Part shown: piece after piece, positions 47,359 through 57,346 of the stretch
How the letters are laid out: each line of letters opens with the position of its first letter
Position numbering within the stretch: the stretch's first letter is position 1
Assembly (NCBI RefSeq): GCF_003114855.1
Contig: NZ_BFBB01000003.1
Location: forward strand, 437,077 to 501,076
Direction: 5' to 3'
Source of the DNA: Leptospira ryugenii
Lineage (GTDB): Bacteria > Spirochaetota > Leptospiria > Leptospirales > Leptospiraceae
DNA: 64,000 nt
Notes under the pieces: model-generated
The model's database searches: none
What the model was told of the DNA's origin: nothing
What the model saw: only the letters and a program-made list of their open reading frames with translations
Program-made: the position numbers and the translations under genes

Positions 47359-48498
47359 TCAACGTATTTTTTTCTTCTTGGGGATTGTTTTCTTTTTCTT
47401 TTTTGGCGCCGGGCTTTTCTTCTTTTCTTTCTTTGCTGGGGCTCCTTTCTTCGGAGGAGCTGACTTTACTTGTGATCGCTTTCTCGGAATGACTTTCTTT
47501 TCCGGAGATTTTTCTTCTTCTCGAAATCGATCGGTTAACTTGAGATATTTGATGCGGTTTTGCAGTGTAGTTCGCGGTATTCCCAAATCTTCTGCTGAAT
47601 GTGAAATATTGTTTTTGTTCAATTTGAGAGTTTCGTAGATAAACCTAGCTTCCACTTCTTCCAAGACCTTTTCCATGGGAAACTTTCCTTGGAGTGCCTC
47701 CTCTAAATTTGGGAATTTATTGCCTGTGGATGTATTCGCATTCAGACGGGTACTTAAAAAGGAGAGGTGGTACAAAAATCCGATGACCTTTGTATCTTTC
47801 TTTAGAGTGATGACTCGCACTAAAGAAAGAATTTCTGAGACGACAGTTTGTAGCACGGGTGCAGAGTGTTCGGTTGTATGCAAATCAAGATCATTTTCTT
47901 TGAGATAAGAGGCAAATAAATCTCGGTTTAGATTTTTTAGAAACTGCTCCGCCCTTTCTAAGGAATCTTGGAAAAAGTCCTGGCTCAAAAATTTCGATTC
48001 AAATGCTTCATTATAAAAGACTGTGTTGCCCTGAACATCTGTTGATAATAGCCCATCGGGAAAATTTGCTAAGATTTGTTCCATATACCAATGGATAGAG
48101 TTTTGGCTTTCTTTCTTTTTATCCCGCTGTTCCGCTAAGTGTTCAACTTTCGGATCTCTCTTGGTGGATGTTGCATCTAACTTATGGTATTCGGCAAGGA
48201 ATCGAGGTTTGTCCCATGTCTGGGTGGTCTCCCCCTTTGCATTGAGAACCGGGATCTTGCTCGCTTCTTTGAAAAAATGAAGGAAAGATTCCTGTAGTTC
48301 GGTATCTAAGAGCGAGCTAGGGATGGAATCATAGGTCTCTTTTTCCTCTCCCAAATCCGCAAGTTCTCTTAGAACCTTTTCTTTGGAGAGAAGTCCTATG
48401 AGATCTCCAGAGGCACCGAGTACCGGAAGGTGACTTGCCTTTGTGAGTAAGAACTGTTTGTAGAGAGTCTCGATTTTCACCTTCGGGTCATTTTGCAA
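47359..48498 (-). CDS. CBS-PAS-Fis regulator with histone-H1-like tail
   Basis: 379 residues, cytoplasmic. N-terminal CBS-like pair (FLLTKASHLPVLGASGDLIG, about 15-45, and a second copy near ASKIPVLNAKGETTQTWDKP), a PAS-like domain (MEQILANFPDGLLSTDVQGN, about 145-250), and a Fis-type helix-turn-helix (YETLKLNKNNISHSAEDLGI PRTTLQNRIKYL, about 285-325). The tail of about 55 residues is Lys/Pro/Ala-rich (VKSAPPKKGAPAKKEKKKSP), like eukaryotic H1 and bacterial H1-like proteins. Fis-type HTH usually belongs to NtrC-family activators, but the AAA+ domain is absent here. A DNA-binding regulator is likely; signal and targets unknown. Confidence 0.72.
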   Translation of the reverse strand: MQNDPKVKIETLYKQFLLTKASHLPVLGASGDLIGLLSKEKVLRELADLGEEKETYDSIPSSLLDTELQESFLHFFKEASKIPVLNAKGETTQTWDKPRFLAEYHKLDATSTKRDPKVEHLAEQRDKKKESQNSIHWYMEQILANFPDGLLSTDVQGNTVFYNEAFESKFLSQDFFQDSLERAEQFLKNLNRDLFASYLKENDLDLHTTEHSAPVLQTVVSEILSLVRVITLKKDTKVIGFLYHLSFLSTRLNANTSTGNKFPNLEEALQGKFPMEKVLEEVEARFIYETLKLNKNNISHSAEDLGIPRTTLQNRIKYLKLTDRFREEEKSPEKKVIPRKRSQVKSAPPKKGAPAKKEKKKSPAPKKKKKTIPKKKKIR

Positions 48499-48525
48499 AA
48501 AAACTCTAAGGTGAAAATGATAATT

Positions 48526-49164
48526 TTAATTGGTCTGAATGGTTCCTGATTTTTGTTGTTTGCCTGTTTGCCAAACAGGTTCAGCCCATGCTGCATGTGC
48601 AGCCTCATAACCTGAGGGGCTTTCCAATCCTTGGGCGCGTAGCGAAAGTAAGGAGTAAAGAATGGATCGTTTGTATGTATGTAAAGAAAGATGGTAATTC
48701 CCAGAAATGAAAAATTCTTTGGCATGGTCTTTTTCTAATTTTGCCATACCCAAATAACGATTTACTTTCTCTTTGGTTTCCCACTCCATTTTTTTGGCGG
48801 ATTGTTTCTCTTGGCTTTCTGTTTGGTAAAAAGCAGATTGAGCCTTACCGTAGATGTCAGAAGCAATCTCTTCCACTTGGAGGCAGAGTTTTCGGCCAAC
48901 GAAAGCAATTTCTCCCTCGGCAAGGCTTAGGTTTTTTTCCATCTCTGCCTTTGCTCCTGCTCGATAGGCCTCCTCTACATTCAACTTCACTTGGTGCAGA
49001 GGATTTTTTGTTTCTTCTTCAGGAATGGAAAGGGTTTCCCGCACATCGAAGATGAGCTGTATCCTTTGGTCGAAATGTTTTTTCCTTTCTCGGTAAGACA
49101 TGGTAGACTTTGCCAAAACCGAGAGAGAGAGGCAGAAAATTAGGAGATACACTATGGGTTTCAT
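48526..49164 (-). CDS. Exported helical protein, function unknown
   Basis: 212 residues with a signal peptide (MKPIVYLLIFCLSLSVLAKS). The mature part is helical (NVEEAYRAGAKAEMEKNLSL, KEFFISGNYHLSLHTYKRSI), with spacing somewhat like TPRs. Directly follows the 328-residue gene: its ATG abuts the upstream stop with no spacer. The two probably act together in the periplasm. Confidence 0.64.
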   Translation of the reverse strand: MKPIVYLLIFCLSLSVLAKSTMSYRERKKHFDQRIQLIFDVRETLSIPEEETKNPLHQVKLNVEEAYRAGAKAEMEKNLSLAEGEIAFVGRKLCLQVEEIASDIYGKAQSAFYQTESQEKQSAKKMEWETKEKVNRYLGMAKLEKDHAKEFFISGNYHLSLHTYKRSILYSLLSLRAQGLESPSGYEAAHAAWAEPVWQTGKQQKSGTIQTN

Positions 49165-50151
49165 TTATTTCTTCTGAGCTTCTGGATACGAAACTTTTCC
49201 TTGTTCGTCGATCACGGGGACTTGCGGGACCGATTCTCTTTTAGCACCTTCTGTCTCTTTGATGAGAGCATTCGCTTCCAACAATAGATCCAAACGTTTC
49301 GCTGTGATAAATCCATAATTATCATCGTGTTGCTCTAACAAATCCAGTGGTTTCGCGTCTGGATTTCCCGGAGGCTGTACGGTTCGTTCCATACGTTTGT
49401 TTTCTATGAAGTTGATGAGGGTGTTCCTCACTTTTTCATAGTTTCTTTGTTTTTCCTCTTCACGAGCTTCTTTCAAATCTTCGTTAGATCGGTATTGGTA
49501 TTCAGGTTTGTCTTCATCCGGAGTTTTACTGTAGATCATCGCAAGGATTGCAAATCGTTTTGCACGTCTAAGAGTCAATATCCCCTCTTGGTAGAGTTTC
49601 AATTTGTAACGATATTGGTGAGGACTGGAGTTCAATCCAGTTGTATATAAATCTTCGGCTGACCTTAGGTCACGGAAACCCAATCTGAGCAATGCTTTTG
49701 ATTGGCTATCATTGGAACGAATGATGGTAGGAGCCGCTGATTCTAGCAAGGAACGAGCATCTTCAATGTATTTTTGGATCACAACTTCAAAGATGTTTTT
49801 CAATTCGCCTTGAGCTCTTCTCAACTGACGGAAAGCATAAGTGTAATTGCTTTGGAGATACCACATATTCCCTGAGAAGTCGGATTGGTTCGCTTCCTTT
49901 AAGAGCTTAAAGTAATCGTGGTCTAGATTTTTTTTACCTGTATCGGCACTAGGAGTGGCTGTTGGTTGGGCAGATGGAGCCTCTTCTTGAGGAGGAGCCA
50001 GATTGCTCAAACAAACATTGATGAAACTGATGTTTTCTTTGTTTTCAAAGATTAAAATCCCCAAATTCGTTTGTTCGGGGGAAACGGCACTCAAATGTGA
50101 GATGTGAACACTCGCAAGCGCCGCAAAGAGGATGATTTTCCATTTTCCCAT
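49165..50151 (-). CDS. Exported helical protein, function unknown
   Basis: 328 residues with a signal peptide (WKIILFAALASVHISHLSAV). A short Pro/Ala/Thr-rich linker (about 52-70) precedes long helices (TYAFRQLRRAQGELKNIFEV, SAEDLYTTGLNSSPHQYRYK). The next gene on the strand starts directly after its stop and looks like a distant relative in its helical, TPR-like style. It follows dapL after 52 bases. I recognise no catalytic motif; a periplasmic scaffold is a guess. Confidence 0.62.
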   Translation of the reverse strand: MGKWKIILFAALASVHISHLSAVSPEQTNLGILIFENKENISFINVCLSNLAPPQEEAPSAQPTATPSADTGKKNLDHDYFKLLKEANQSDFSGNMWYLQSNYTYAFRQLRRAQGELKNIFEVVIQKYIEDARSLLESAAPTIIRSNDSQSKALLRLGFRDLRSAEDLYTTGLNSSPHQYRYKLKLYQEGILTLRRAKRFAILAMIYSKTPDEDKPEYQYRSNEDLKEAREEEKQRNYEKVRNTLINFIENKRMERTVQPPGNPDAKPLDLLEQHDDNYGFITAKRLDLLLEANALIKETEGAKRESVPQVPVIDEQGKVSYPEAQKK

Positions 50152-50203
50152 AGCTCTACCTTAGAATATATATCGGAGAGCTAGGGAAAACCTTTCCTAC
50201 TTT

Positions 50204-51430
50204 TTACAATTTTTGTATGCGTTCCAAGGCAGAAATCACATCCTCTCGCTTTCCAAAGGCGGAAAGGCGGAAATACCCTTCCCCGGCGGGTCCGAACCCC
50301 GAACCTGGAGTACCCACCACCTGAGCGGATTGGAGCAGATGGTCGAAAAACTCCCAGGACTTCATTCCCTTTGCTGTCTTCAACCAGATATACGGAGCGT
50401 TGGTCCCTCCAAATACAGTATACCCCGCTTTGCCCAATCCCTCTCGGATGAGACGTGCGTTCTCCATATAGTAGGCAATCTGCTCTTTGATTTCCATTTG
50501 GCCTTGGGGAGAAAAGACTGCCTCAGCTCCCTTTTGTGTGATGTAAGAGACCCCATTGAATTTTGTACTATGGCGTCTCGACCAAAGAGAATTGAAACTC
50601 ACAGATTCTCCAGCCTTCGTCTTTCCTTTCAGTTCTTTCGGGATGACAAGATAGGCACAACGTGTTCCTGTAAACCCCGCTGTTTTGGAAAAGGAGCGGA
50701 ATTCCATAGCCACTTCTTTAGCACCAGGAATCTCAAAGATAGATTTTGGGATGTTAGGGTCTTGGATGAAGGATTCATAGGCAGAATCAAATAGAATGAT
50801 ACTTCCATTTTTTTTGGCAAACTCGACCCACTCTGTTAGGCGGGCTTTGGAAGCAACCATACCAGTGGGGTTGTTGGGATAGCAGAGATAGATGATGTCT
50901 GCCTTTTCTTTTGGAAACTCTGGTTCAAATTGATTGGCTTCTGTGGCGGGCATATATACTATATTCTGGTATCTACCATTGGCATCTGCTTCACCGGTTC
51001 TCCCAGCCATCACATTTGTATCAACATACACTGGATAGACGGGATCTACCACCGCAATCTTTGCATCCAAGGCAAAAATTTCTTGGATATTGCCACAATC
51101 ACACTTTGATCCGTCGGAAACAAAAACTTCGTCTTCATCAATCTTTACACCTCGTTTTGTGTAATCGTGTTCAATGATCTTTTGGATTAAAAAACTGTAA
51201 CCTTGCTCTGGGCCATAGCCGTGGAATCCTTGTGGATTGCCCATTTCTTTGGCGGCCTCCACCATCGCATTTACTATGCTAGGTGCTAAAGGCAAAGTTA
51301 CGTCTCCAATGCCAAGTCTGATGATCTTCGCTTGGGGATTGCTCTCCGCATAGGCTTTAACACGTCGTCCGATTTCAGGGAATAGATACCCTGCTTTCAA
51401 TTTTAAATAGTTTTCATTGATTCCCGTCAT
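50204..51430 (-). CDS. dapL: LL-diaminopimelate aminotransferase
   Basis: 408 residues from the ATG at 51430, which has GAGG six bases before it; an ATG at 51442 is the alternative. Family marks: [74 protein letters not shown] and the PLP lysine in [20 protein letters not shown]. It converts tetrahydrodipicolinate to LL-DAP in one step (lysine and peptidoglycan), the shortcut known in Leptospira, Chlamydia and plants. The 5' end overlaps the DUF2203 gene by 17 bases. Confidence 0.95.
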   Translation of the reverse strand: MTGINENYLKLKAGYLFPEIGRRVKAYAESNPQAKIIRLGIGDVTLPLAPSIVNAMVEAAKEMGNPQGFHGYGPEQGYSFLIQKIIEHDYTKRGVKIDEDEVFVSDGSKCDCGNIQEIFALDAKIAVVDPVYPVYVDTNVMAGRTGEADANGRYQNIVYMPATEANQFEPEFPKEKADIIYLCYPNNPTGMVASKARLTEWVEFAKKNGSIILFDSAYESFIQDPNIPKSIFEIPGAKEVAMEFRSFSKTAGFTGTRCAYLVIPKELKGKTKAGESVSFNSLWSRRHSTKFNGVSYITQKGAEAVFSPQGQMEIKEQIAYYMENARLIREGLGKAGYTVFGGTNAPYIWLKTAKGMKSWEFFDHLLQSAQVVGTPGSGFGPAGEGYFRLSAFGKREDVISALERIQKL

Positions 51431-51785
51431 CTGAGTCCTCACTAGGTTTTTCGATTAATTTTCTGGAGCGGAAGCCGTCATTGTATCCATGTTCATACAT
51501 GACATCATCTTCGCCCCAAGTCCAACAATAATAGCCCTTCCCATGATCAAAGTCCACCAACCAGAGACCTTTCACGTCTAAGCCCAATGCTAACATCTGC
51601 CCCGACCAGGATTGCACCAAGTCTGCAATCTCTGCTTCTTTTGTTTCCATAACATTCTCTGGATAAATAGAGGCTCTCAATTCTTTAGCCAGCACAGAAC
51701 ATTTTTCGTAATATTCAGAAGTGATTTCAATAATGGTCGGTAGAACTTCTTTCGCTTCCCTTAGGGTCCATATTTTTTTCCCCAT
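51414..51785 (-). CDS. DUF2203-family protein
   Basis: 123 residues. The N-terminal [20 protein letters not shown] and the C-terminal [20 protein letters not shown]...HEHGY-like end ([17 protein letters not shown]) match DUF2203, a family of small helical proteins with a Trp/Tyr-rich end and no assigned role. It lies between pyrB and dapL in a tight minus-strand run, seven bases after pyrB. Confidence 0.72.
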   Translation of the reverse strand: MGKKIWTLREAKEVLPTIIEITSEYYEKCSVLAKELRASIYPENVMETKEAEIADLVQSWSGQMLALGLDVKGLWLVDFDHGKGYYCWTWGEDDVMYEHGYNDGFRSRKLIEKPSEDSDDGNQ

Positions 51786-51791
51786 AAAGAT

Positions 51792-52721
51792 CTAGAAATC
51801 GACTCCCAAACTCAAACAAAGTAGAGCCATCCGTACGACAACACCATACTTTGCCTGTCGAAAGTACGCTGCGTTCGGTAGATCATCCACATCGGTTGAA
51901 AGTTCGTTCACCCTTGGGAGAGGATGTAAAATCGTAGTTTGTTTTTTAGAAGCTAATACAAGCTCCTTGTTTACTTTATAAATATCTTTTAATCGTTCAT
52001 ACTCTCTATGGTCAGCAAATCTTTCTTCTTGTATGCGTGTAACATATGCAACATCTGAGTCCCAAACAGCTTTGATATCTGTTGTCTCCTCCCAGGTCAT
52101 AGGGAAGCCACTTAAATACTTTTTGTAGGTATCAGGGAGCCTCAACTCTTCTGGCGAAATTAGGTATAAATGCACAGAATAATGACGTAACAGATTGATG
52201 AGTGAATGAATCGTCCTTCCGTATTTTAGATCACCAATAAAGGCAATGGACAGCCCGTCTAGGGTTCCTTTTTCAGAAATAATAGTGTATAAATCCAGGA
52301 GCGCCTGTGTTGGGTGTTGCCCTGCTCCATCACCCGCGTTGATCACAGGTATGCTGACCGCACCAGCAGCAATCCGAGAGCTTCCTTCCACTGGGTGGCG
52401 GATAACAGCGATATCAGCATAGCCTTCGATCATCTTCATGGTGTCGTATAATGTCTCACCTTTGGAAATGGAAGAAAATTGAAACCCGACCGTAGAAACG
52501 AGGCGGCCACCTAACCGTTCCATGGCGGTTTCAAAAGATAGCCTAGTCCTAGTGCTAGCTTCAAAAAAAAGCGATGCGAGAAGTTTGCCTTTGAGAATAC
52601 CAAATGCATCCCCGGACTCCTGCAAAGAATGCATCTTCTTTGATTTTTTGATAAGAAAATCAAGATCTTCCTTTGAAAATTGCAGTGTGTCTAGGATATT
52701 CCGATGTGAATATGAATACAT
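51792..52721 (-). CDS. pyrB: Aspartate carbamoyltransferase catalytic subunit
   Basis: 309 residues. Carbamoyl-phosphate motif [20 protein letters not shown], the 80s loop region [52 protein letters not shown], and [15 protein letters not shown] near the end. Commits carbamoyl phosphate and aspartate to pyrimidine synthesis. No pyrI regulatory subunit is adjacent, so the unregulated trimeric form or a distant pyrI are possible. First gene of pyrB-DUF2203-dapL; divergent from the acyl-CoA thioesterase gene. Confidence 0.95.
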   Translation of the reverse strand: MYSYSHRNILDTLQFSKEDLDFLIKKSKKMHSLQESGDAFGILKGKLLASLFFEASTRTRLSFETAMERLGGRLVSTVGFQFSSISKGETLYDTMKMIEGYADIAVIRHPVEGSSRIAAGAVSIPVINAGDGAGQHPTQALLDLYTIISEKGTLDGLSIAFIGDLKYGRTIHSLINLLRHYSVHLYLISPEELRLPDTYKKYLSGFPMTWEETTDIKAVWDSDVAYVTRIQEERFADHREYERLKDIYKVNKELVLASKKQTTILHPLPRVNELSTDVDDLPNAAYFRQAKYGVVVRMALLCLSLGVDF

Positions 52722-52786
52722 GTTCCGAAAGCTTTTATCAAAGGTTTTTTGTATCGAAGAAAACGAAAAGAAAATTTTATGTATCT

Positions 52787-53200
52787 ATGTCAGAATCAAC
52801 ACGAAACAAACTTTCGGATATGGAACTCGTGACCCAACATTTGGTGCAACCAGACGATCTCAACTACCACAACAATCTTTTCGGTGGGAAGATGCTGTCT
52901 TGGATCGATGAAGGGATGGCAATGTTTGTTATGACAAAAATCCGCTATACAAATATAGTCACAATTTCCATGGACAATGTTGTTTTTAGATCACCAGCGA
53001 GAGCCGGAGATATCATACAAATCTATGGCAAAATCATGAAGTATGGAAAATCTTCCGTAACTAGCAAAACTTTAGCCGTAACCAATAACCCACAAACTCA
53101 AAAAATTTCAGAGGTGATTGAAAGTGAGATCACCTACGTATGTTTAGGTGAAAATGGAAAGCCTTTTGCTTACTTTAGAAACTTTAACCCTCCCATTTAG
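52787..53200 (+). CDS. Acyl-CoA thioesterase (YciA-like hotdog)
   Basis: 137 residues from the ATG at 52787; an upstream in-frame ATG at 52673 would extend into pyrB and is rejected. Hotdog features: [76 protein letters not shown]. The Asn/Asp-rich NHNNLFGG-type motif marks the YciA/acyl-CoA thioesterase II-like hydrolases acting on acyl-CoA in the cytoplasm. Its end overlaps the convergent ubiX gene by 17 bases. Confidence 0.86.
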   Translation: MSESTRNKLSDMELVTQHLVQPDDLNYHNNLFGGKMLSWIDEGMAMFVMTKIRYTNIVTISMDNVVFRSPARAGDIIQIYGKIMKYGKSSVTSKTLAVTNNPQTQKISEVIESEITYVCLGENGKPFAYFRNFNPPI

Positions 53201-53780
53201 GGAAAAGTTGGTGCTCTATGCCAAGTAGACCCAGGATCCTTCCGGCGATAAAATCTCCTAGGTCTTCTAAAGTTTTTGGCATCTGGTAGAATCCAGGTGA
53301 TGCAGGTAAGATGATGGCTCCAGCTTCATCCAGAGCCAACATATTTCGGAGGTGGATACGGTTGTATGGTGTTTCTCTTGGAACAAGAACCAAGCGTCTT
53401 CTTTCTTTTAGGCTTACATCGGCTGCTCTTTCTATGAGGTTTTCTGTAAACCCTGCATGTATAGAGGCTACAGACTTCATACTACAAGGCACAACGACCA
53501 TCGCATCCCATGCATTGGAACCACTGGCGATGTCGGCACCGATGTCATGAAAGTTTCTGATTTTGAAGGAGTGCACATCACCTAATCCATACCTTTCTCT
53601 AAGAAAGGCTAAGATATCCTCTGGCGTTTTGACTTGAGTTTCATATTCTTCTGAAAATATACGAAGTGAAGGTGGACTTACAATCAGAAAGGTTTCGCCT
53701 TCTAAATAGGACAGCGCTCTGATAAACCTCGCTGCATAGATACTACCACTCGCACCAGCAAGTCCCACAACCAATCTCAT
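53184..53780 (-). CDS. ubiX: Flavin prenyltransferase (UbiX family)
   Basis: 198 residues from the ATG at 53780, which overlaps the ubiA stop as TAATG. Motifs: [60 protein letters not shown], and the C-terminal helix. It prenylates FMN to prFMN, the cofactor for UbiD-type decarboxylases. No ubiD is in the window, so the decarboxylase must be elsewhere. Paired with ubiA, it belongs to quinone synthesis. Confidence 0.9.
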   Translation of the reverse strand: MRLVVGLAGASGSIYAARFIRALSYLEGETFLIVSPPSLRIFSEEYETQVKTPEDILAFLRERYGLGDVHSFKIRNFHDIGADIASGSNAWDAMVVVPCSMKSVASIHAGFTENLIERAADVSLKERRRLVLVPRETPYNRIHLRNMLALDEAGAIILPASPGFYQMPKTLEDLGDFIAGRILGLLGIEHQLFPKWEG

Positions 53781-54688
53781 TAGAATGAGATTCCCGATAC
53801 AATCTTGACCATCAATTCGGACCATTTGTCCATTACGATAGCGAACAAAAGAACTACAGAAATGTATGAGTTGATCTGGTAGAATTGGATGGGAAGTTCC
53901 TTTGTTTCATGCGCCCAGGAAAGTTTGTGTTCATAAAAAATGAGAAGTGCGATTAAACCCAAGAGTAGGAAGTACAACATCCCTAAATCGGAAACATAAC
54001 CAGCAAATCCAAACACAAGAATGGAAATTATATGCATACCCATCGCAACCAAACGTGATGGTGTTTCACCTAACTTTGCTGGTATAGAATGTAAATCTTC
54101 TTTTCGATCAAAGTCCATGTCTTGGATGGCATACAACACATCAAAGGCCGCTATGTGGAAGAGTAGACCCAAAGAAAAACTAATGGGAATGAGGGAGATA
54201 GACTCAGTGATGGCGATCCATGCCCCAAGAGGCGCTAAGGCCAAAGCAAAACCTAAAACAATATGACAAAACAATGTGAATCGTTTTGTGAGCGAGTAGA
54301 GAAATAAGACAAAGAGTGCGGGAAATGAAAGTAGGAATGCTAGCTTATTGACAAAAAAACTCGAAATGATGAAGATAAAAGAGGACAAGCCTATGAACAA
54401 CAAGGCAGAAATCTTTGAAATCCTCCCGGCGGGAATCTCTCTATTCTCTGTTCTGGGATTTTTTTCATCGATTTCGGCATCCACATAACGATTGAATCCC
54501 ATGGCGGCACTCCTGGCACTGACCATACAGACCAGACAGAGAAAACCGATCCTCATAAGCTCATTCATTTCAAGCGGCGATTCTAAGTAGGCAAGTACGA
54601 AAGAAATAGCGGCAAAGGGTAGAGCAAAGAGTGTATGAGAGAATTTGATCATTTTTCCGTATAAAACGAGGTTGTGGATGAATTTCAT
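53780..54688 (-). CDS. ubiA: UbiA-family prenyltransferase
   Basis: 302 residues with about eight transmembrane helices. The two Asp-rich substrate motifs are present: [20 protein letters not shown] (N-x3-D-x3-D) and [20 protein letters not shown]. The enzyme attaches a polyprenyl chain to an aromatic acid at the inner membrane. If this organism makes menaquinone by the futalosine route, as the genus is thought to, the substrate would be a naphthoate (MqnP role) rather than 4-hydroxybenzoate; that is inference. Coupled to ubiX. Confidence 0.88.
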   Translation of the reverse strand: MKFIHNLVLYGKMIKFSHTLFALPFAAISFVLAYLESPLEMNELMRIGFLCLVCMVSARSAAMGFNRYVDAEIDEKNPRTENREIPAGRISKISALLFIGLSSFIFIISSFFVNKLAFLLSFPALFVLFLYSLTKRFTLFCHIVLGFALALAPLGAWIAITESISLIPISFSLGLLFHIAAFDVLYAIQDMDFDRKEDLHSIPAKLGETPSRLVAMGMHIISILVFGFAGYVSDLGMLYFLLLGLIALLIFYEHKLSWAHETKELPIQFYQINSYISVVLLFAIVMDKWSELMVKIVSGISF

Positions 54689-54737
54689 CTGGGGACTTCC
54701 TCTGCTGGTTTAGACAGAGGCAGGTAAAAATTGGTTC

Positions 54738-55598
54738 ATGAATCTTTCAAATCTACCGTTCTTCTTATTGGAACCTGCTAGAATGAAGATGCATCTCCGA
54801 ATTATCCTCTCTTTTTTTGCAGTTTTTTCGCAAACTCTCCTCGGTCATCCCAGTTTTGAAGACCGACCCATCCGCTTTTACTACCATTGCGGAAAAAATG
54901 CAATCACTGCCATGGACAAGGAAGGAAGAGGTGGCTTTGCAGCCCTAATCTATCATGTCCAAAGAGAAAAACAAGAATTTGAGAAAAAGATGGGCAGAGT
55001 GTACTTTTTGTTTCCCTTTCTGTCTCCGAATGATCCTCATCTCAAAAACTTTCCCTATGATGGATTCGAAGAGAAAAAAGGCAACCTGTTTCAGTTAGGA
55101 CATGTAAAGATAGGTCTAGGAGAAGCGAAAAAAACTGATTGGGTTCAATTGCCTTGGGATGACCTCGACGCTCTTGTTTATTTTGATTTAGGGGAAACGA
55201 AACTACCTCCTGCAAAACTTCCAGAACACAAAACGAACACTTTGCCCGTTTTTTTAATCACCGAAGCAAAACATGGTGCTAGATTTCAATTTTTTGGAAA
55301 TGTTCACCACATCCATTGTCCTATGGATTTTGGAAAAATTGGTGTTTTGGATCTAACATTTCGAAAGCGAGACCTGATCGCAATCCACGAATCTATCGTC
55401 TCAATCAACCTTACCGATAGAAATCGGTCTTGGATTCCTTACGATACAAGTGTTACAGAATCAAGTTTGCCAGCTAAGTCGGAGAATATGACGGACAAAG
55501 TTCAGCCAACACGCAAGTCGAACATTCAGTTCGGCGGGCTTGGCAATTCTTACGACCGAGAAATATCAGGTACAGAGAAAAGTTTCGGTAAAGATTAG
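54738..55598 (+). CDS. Exported protein, function unknown; 3' end antisense to nth
   Basis: Up to 286 residues. A signal sequence lies from the internal ATG at 54783 or 54789 (MKMHLRIILSFFAVFSQTLL, then GHPSFEDRP), so one of these may be the true start. The mature part is beta-rich, with conserved-looking RFYYHCGKNAITAMDKEGRG and FFGNVHHIHCPMDFGK. The last 41 codons (from about residue 246) are read opposite the end of nth and look low in structure, as if a stop has been lost. No family recognised. Confidence 0.58.
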   Translation: MNLSNLPFFLLEPARMKMHLRIILSFFAVFSQTLLGHPSFEDRPIRFYYHCGKNAITAMDKEGRGGFAALIYHVQREKQEFEKKMGRVYFLFPFLSPNDPHLKNFPYDGFEEKKGNLFQLGHVKIGLGEAKKTDWVQLPWDDLDALVYFDLGETKLPPAKLPEHKTNTLPVFLITEAKHGARFQFFGNVHHIHCPMDFGKIGVLDLTFRKRDLIAIHESIVSINLTDRNRSWIPYDTSVTESSLPAKSENMTDKVQPTRKSNIQFGGLGNSYDREISGTEKSFGKD

Positions 55599-56121
55599 GA
55601 GGAAGTAATTTCATAATATCTTTCTCAATCTTCACAGGATCCGTGTTTTTTGTTAGTCCGAGTCGATTGGTCAATCGTTTCACATGTGTGTCCACGACAA
55701 ATCCTTCGTTTACTCCGTACAATTCGTTCAGAACAACATTGGCAGTCTTTCGGCCAAAGCCTGGAAGTTTGATCGCATCTTCCAAACGATTCGGAATCTT
55801 CCCTCCAAATTCTTCAATGAGCATTTTGGCAAAGTTTTTGATATGCTTTGCCTTATTGTGGTAGAAACCAGTTGAGAAGATCAAAGCTTCAATGTCCTTG
55901 GTTTTGGCTTTGGCAAAATCTTCTAGGTTCGGGAAGGTTTGGAATAATTTAGGAGTGACTTGGTTCACTCGTTCATCCGTACACTGGGCGGAGAGGATGA
56001 CAGCGATCGCGAGTTCATGGTCTTGTGTGAAATGTAAGGGGGTTTCGACTTCCCCAAACTGCTCTTCTAACTTACGATAGATTTGTAGAGCAGTTTCGGG
56101 CTTAGCTTTGGACCTTTTCAT
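55474..56121 (-). CDS. nth: Endonuclease III (DNA glycosylase/AP lyase)
   Basis: 215 residues, as expected. HhH motif LPGFGRKTANVVLNELYGVN with the catalytic Lys, FVVDTHVKRLTNRLGL with the catalytic Asp, and the 4Fe-4S loop C-x6-C-x2-C-x5-C in NCQARRTECSTCVLAELCPS. It removes oxidised pyrimidines in base-excision repair. The C-terminal Fe-S codons lie in a 125-base overlap with the convergent gene at 54738. Followed upstream by rpmB on the same strand. Confidence 0.95.
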   Translation of the reverse strand: MKRSKAKPETALQIYRKLEEQFGEVETPLHFTQDHELAIAVILSAQCTDERVNQVTPKLFQTFPNLEDFAKAKTKDIEALIFSTGFYHNKAKHIKNFAKMLIEEFGGKIPNRLEDAIKLPGFGRKTANVVLNELYGVNEGFVVDTHVKRLTNRLGLTKNTDPVKIEKDIMKLLPPNLYRNFSLYLIFLGRKNCQARRTECSTCVLAELCPSYSPT

Positions 56122-56143
56122 AAAAGCCCAATCTGACGAGAGC

Positions 56144-56425
56144 TTATGCCTTTGGGCTAGTTGGTTTTACTCCCACATACTTCTTAGGAGCAATGGCTGT
56201 AATGTCACCACCATGGTCTTTTATGGCTACTTTTAGGCCTTTTTTTCTGAGAGTTCTCAATGCCCGCGTAGAGATCTTTACTCGAACCCAACGGTTCTCA
56301 TCTTCCAGGAAGATTTTTTTGGTAACGACATTGACCTTCCAAATTCTACGATTTTTTTTATGAGAGTGGGATACATTGTTCCCAGCCGTAGTTCCTCTTC
56401 CTGTCACAACACATGTTCTAGCCAT
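56144..56425 (-). CDS. rpmB: 50S ribosomal protein L28
   Basis: 93 residues. [40 protein letters not shown] and [20 protein letters not shown] give the standard L28 fold. One Cys only (Cys5), so it is the zinc-free form. Lies between the LOG-family gene and nth, 19 bases after the former. Confidence 0.95.
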   Translation of the reverse strand: MARTCVVTGRGTTAGNNVSHSHKKNRRIWKVNVVTKKIFLEDENRWVRVKISTRALRTLRKKGLKVAIKDHGGDITAIAPKKYVGVKPTSPKA

Positions 56426-56444
56426 AAAATTCCCTTTGTTTCCG

Positions 56445-57278
56445 CTATGATTTTGTACCCAACTTCTTGGTCAATTCCAAACGTATCTTTTGTTGCATCG
56501 CTTGGATGGCTTCCTCTGGGCTATCCACCATTTGGAAGAGGTCCAAGTCCTCTGGCGAGACCAAGCCCCAATCCGCCAAAGCTTCTAGATGCAGTACTTT
56601 TTTCCAAAAGCTTGAGCCATAGAGAATGATAGGGATACGAGATTTTTTTCCCGTTTGTACGAGAGTGAGGGTCTCAAACAGCTCATCAAAGGTGCCAAAT
56701 CCACCAGGAAAGGCAATCATTCCCCGACAGTATTTCATGAACCAAAGTTTCCGCATAAAAAAATAATGGAATTCAAAGCTCAGATCCAAGCTGGCATAAG
56801 GATTGGGACTTTGTTCATGGGGAAGCGCAATGTTCAATGCAATTGATTTTCCATTGGCATCCATGGCACCTCTATTTCCTGCCTCCATGATGCCTGGGCC
56901 ACCGCCCGTACAAATATGTAAGCTCCTTCCTGGAAATTCTTCATGGAATCTCTTTCCCCAGTCAGTTACCAAACGACTGAATTCTCTGGCTTCTTCGTAG
57001 TACGTATGTAAGGATGCTAAATTGGTATGTTTTGTGGTTTTCAACTCTTCTGGAGATGGGATCCGCGCAGAACCAAAGACAACTACAGTATCTGTGATGC
57101 CTTTTTTTAATAACTCGGACTTGGGGTGAAGGTATTCTGAAAGAATGCGGACAGGCCCAGCTTCATTTCCCCATAAAAAATCTTTGTTTTCAAACGCAAT
57201 TTCTGTCATTCTGTTCCAAAGATCGACCGATTCTTGTGCAAACAGCGATGAAATTCTTGCCGAAGTCCATTTCTTCAT
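56445..57278 (-). CDS. LOG-family protein (possible nucleotide phosphoribohydrolase)
   Basis: 277 residues. The LOG motifs are intact: [34 protein letters not shown] and [20 protein letters not shown] (PGGxGTxxE). Such proteins split ribosyl bonds of nucleotide monophosphates (cytokinin riboside 5'-phosphate in plants, AMP-like molecules in bacteria), though many bacterial members have an unknown substrate. A roughly 45-residue helical N-extension exceeds the short LOG type, like the PpnN-related longer forms. Divergent from the gene at 57347. Confidence 0.85.
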   Translation of the reverse strand: MKKWTSARISSLFAQESVDLWNRMTEIAFENKDFLWGNEAGPVRILSEYLHPKSELLKKGITDTVVVFGSARIPSPEELKTTKHTNLASLHTYYEEAREFSRLVTDWGKRFHEEFPGRSLHICTGGGPGIMEAGNRGAMDANGKSIALNIALPHEQSPNPYASLDLSFEFHYFFMRKLWFMKYCRGMIAFPGGFGTFDELFETLTLVQTGKKSRIPIILYGSSFWKKVLHLEALADWGLVSPEDLDLFQMVDSPEEAIQAMQQKIRLELTKKLGTKS

Positions 57279-57346
57279 TCTACAGAGATTTCTTTTCCAT
57301 CTTTTTTAAAGAAACAGTGATTAGGTGGAAAATAGACAGGATCTTT

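Noticed and set aside
50152..50203. Weak hairpin TAGGAAA...TTTCCCTA after dapL
   Set aside because: Has a bulge and no T tract; not strong enough to call a terminator.
50213..50794. 193-codon plus-strand reading frame inside dapL
   Set aside because: Antisense to conserved PLP-enzyme sequence, and the translation looks random.
52673..52786. N-terminal extension of the acyl-CoA thioesterase
   Set aside because: Lies within pyrB, shows no homology-like content, and the ATG at 52787 gives the normal family length.
57236..57346. N-terminal extension of the hypothetical gene at 57347
   Set aside because: Overlaps the start of the divergent LOG gene; the later ATG has a good ribosome site.
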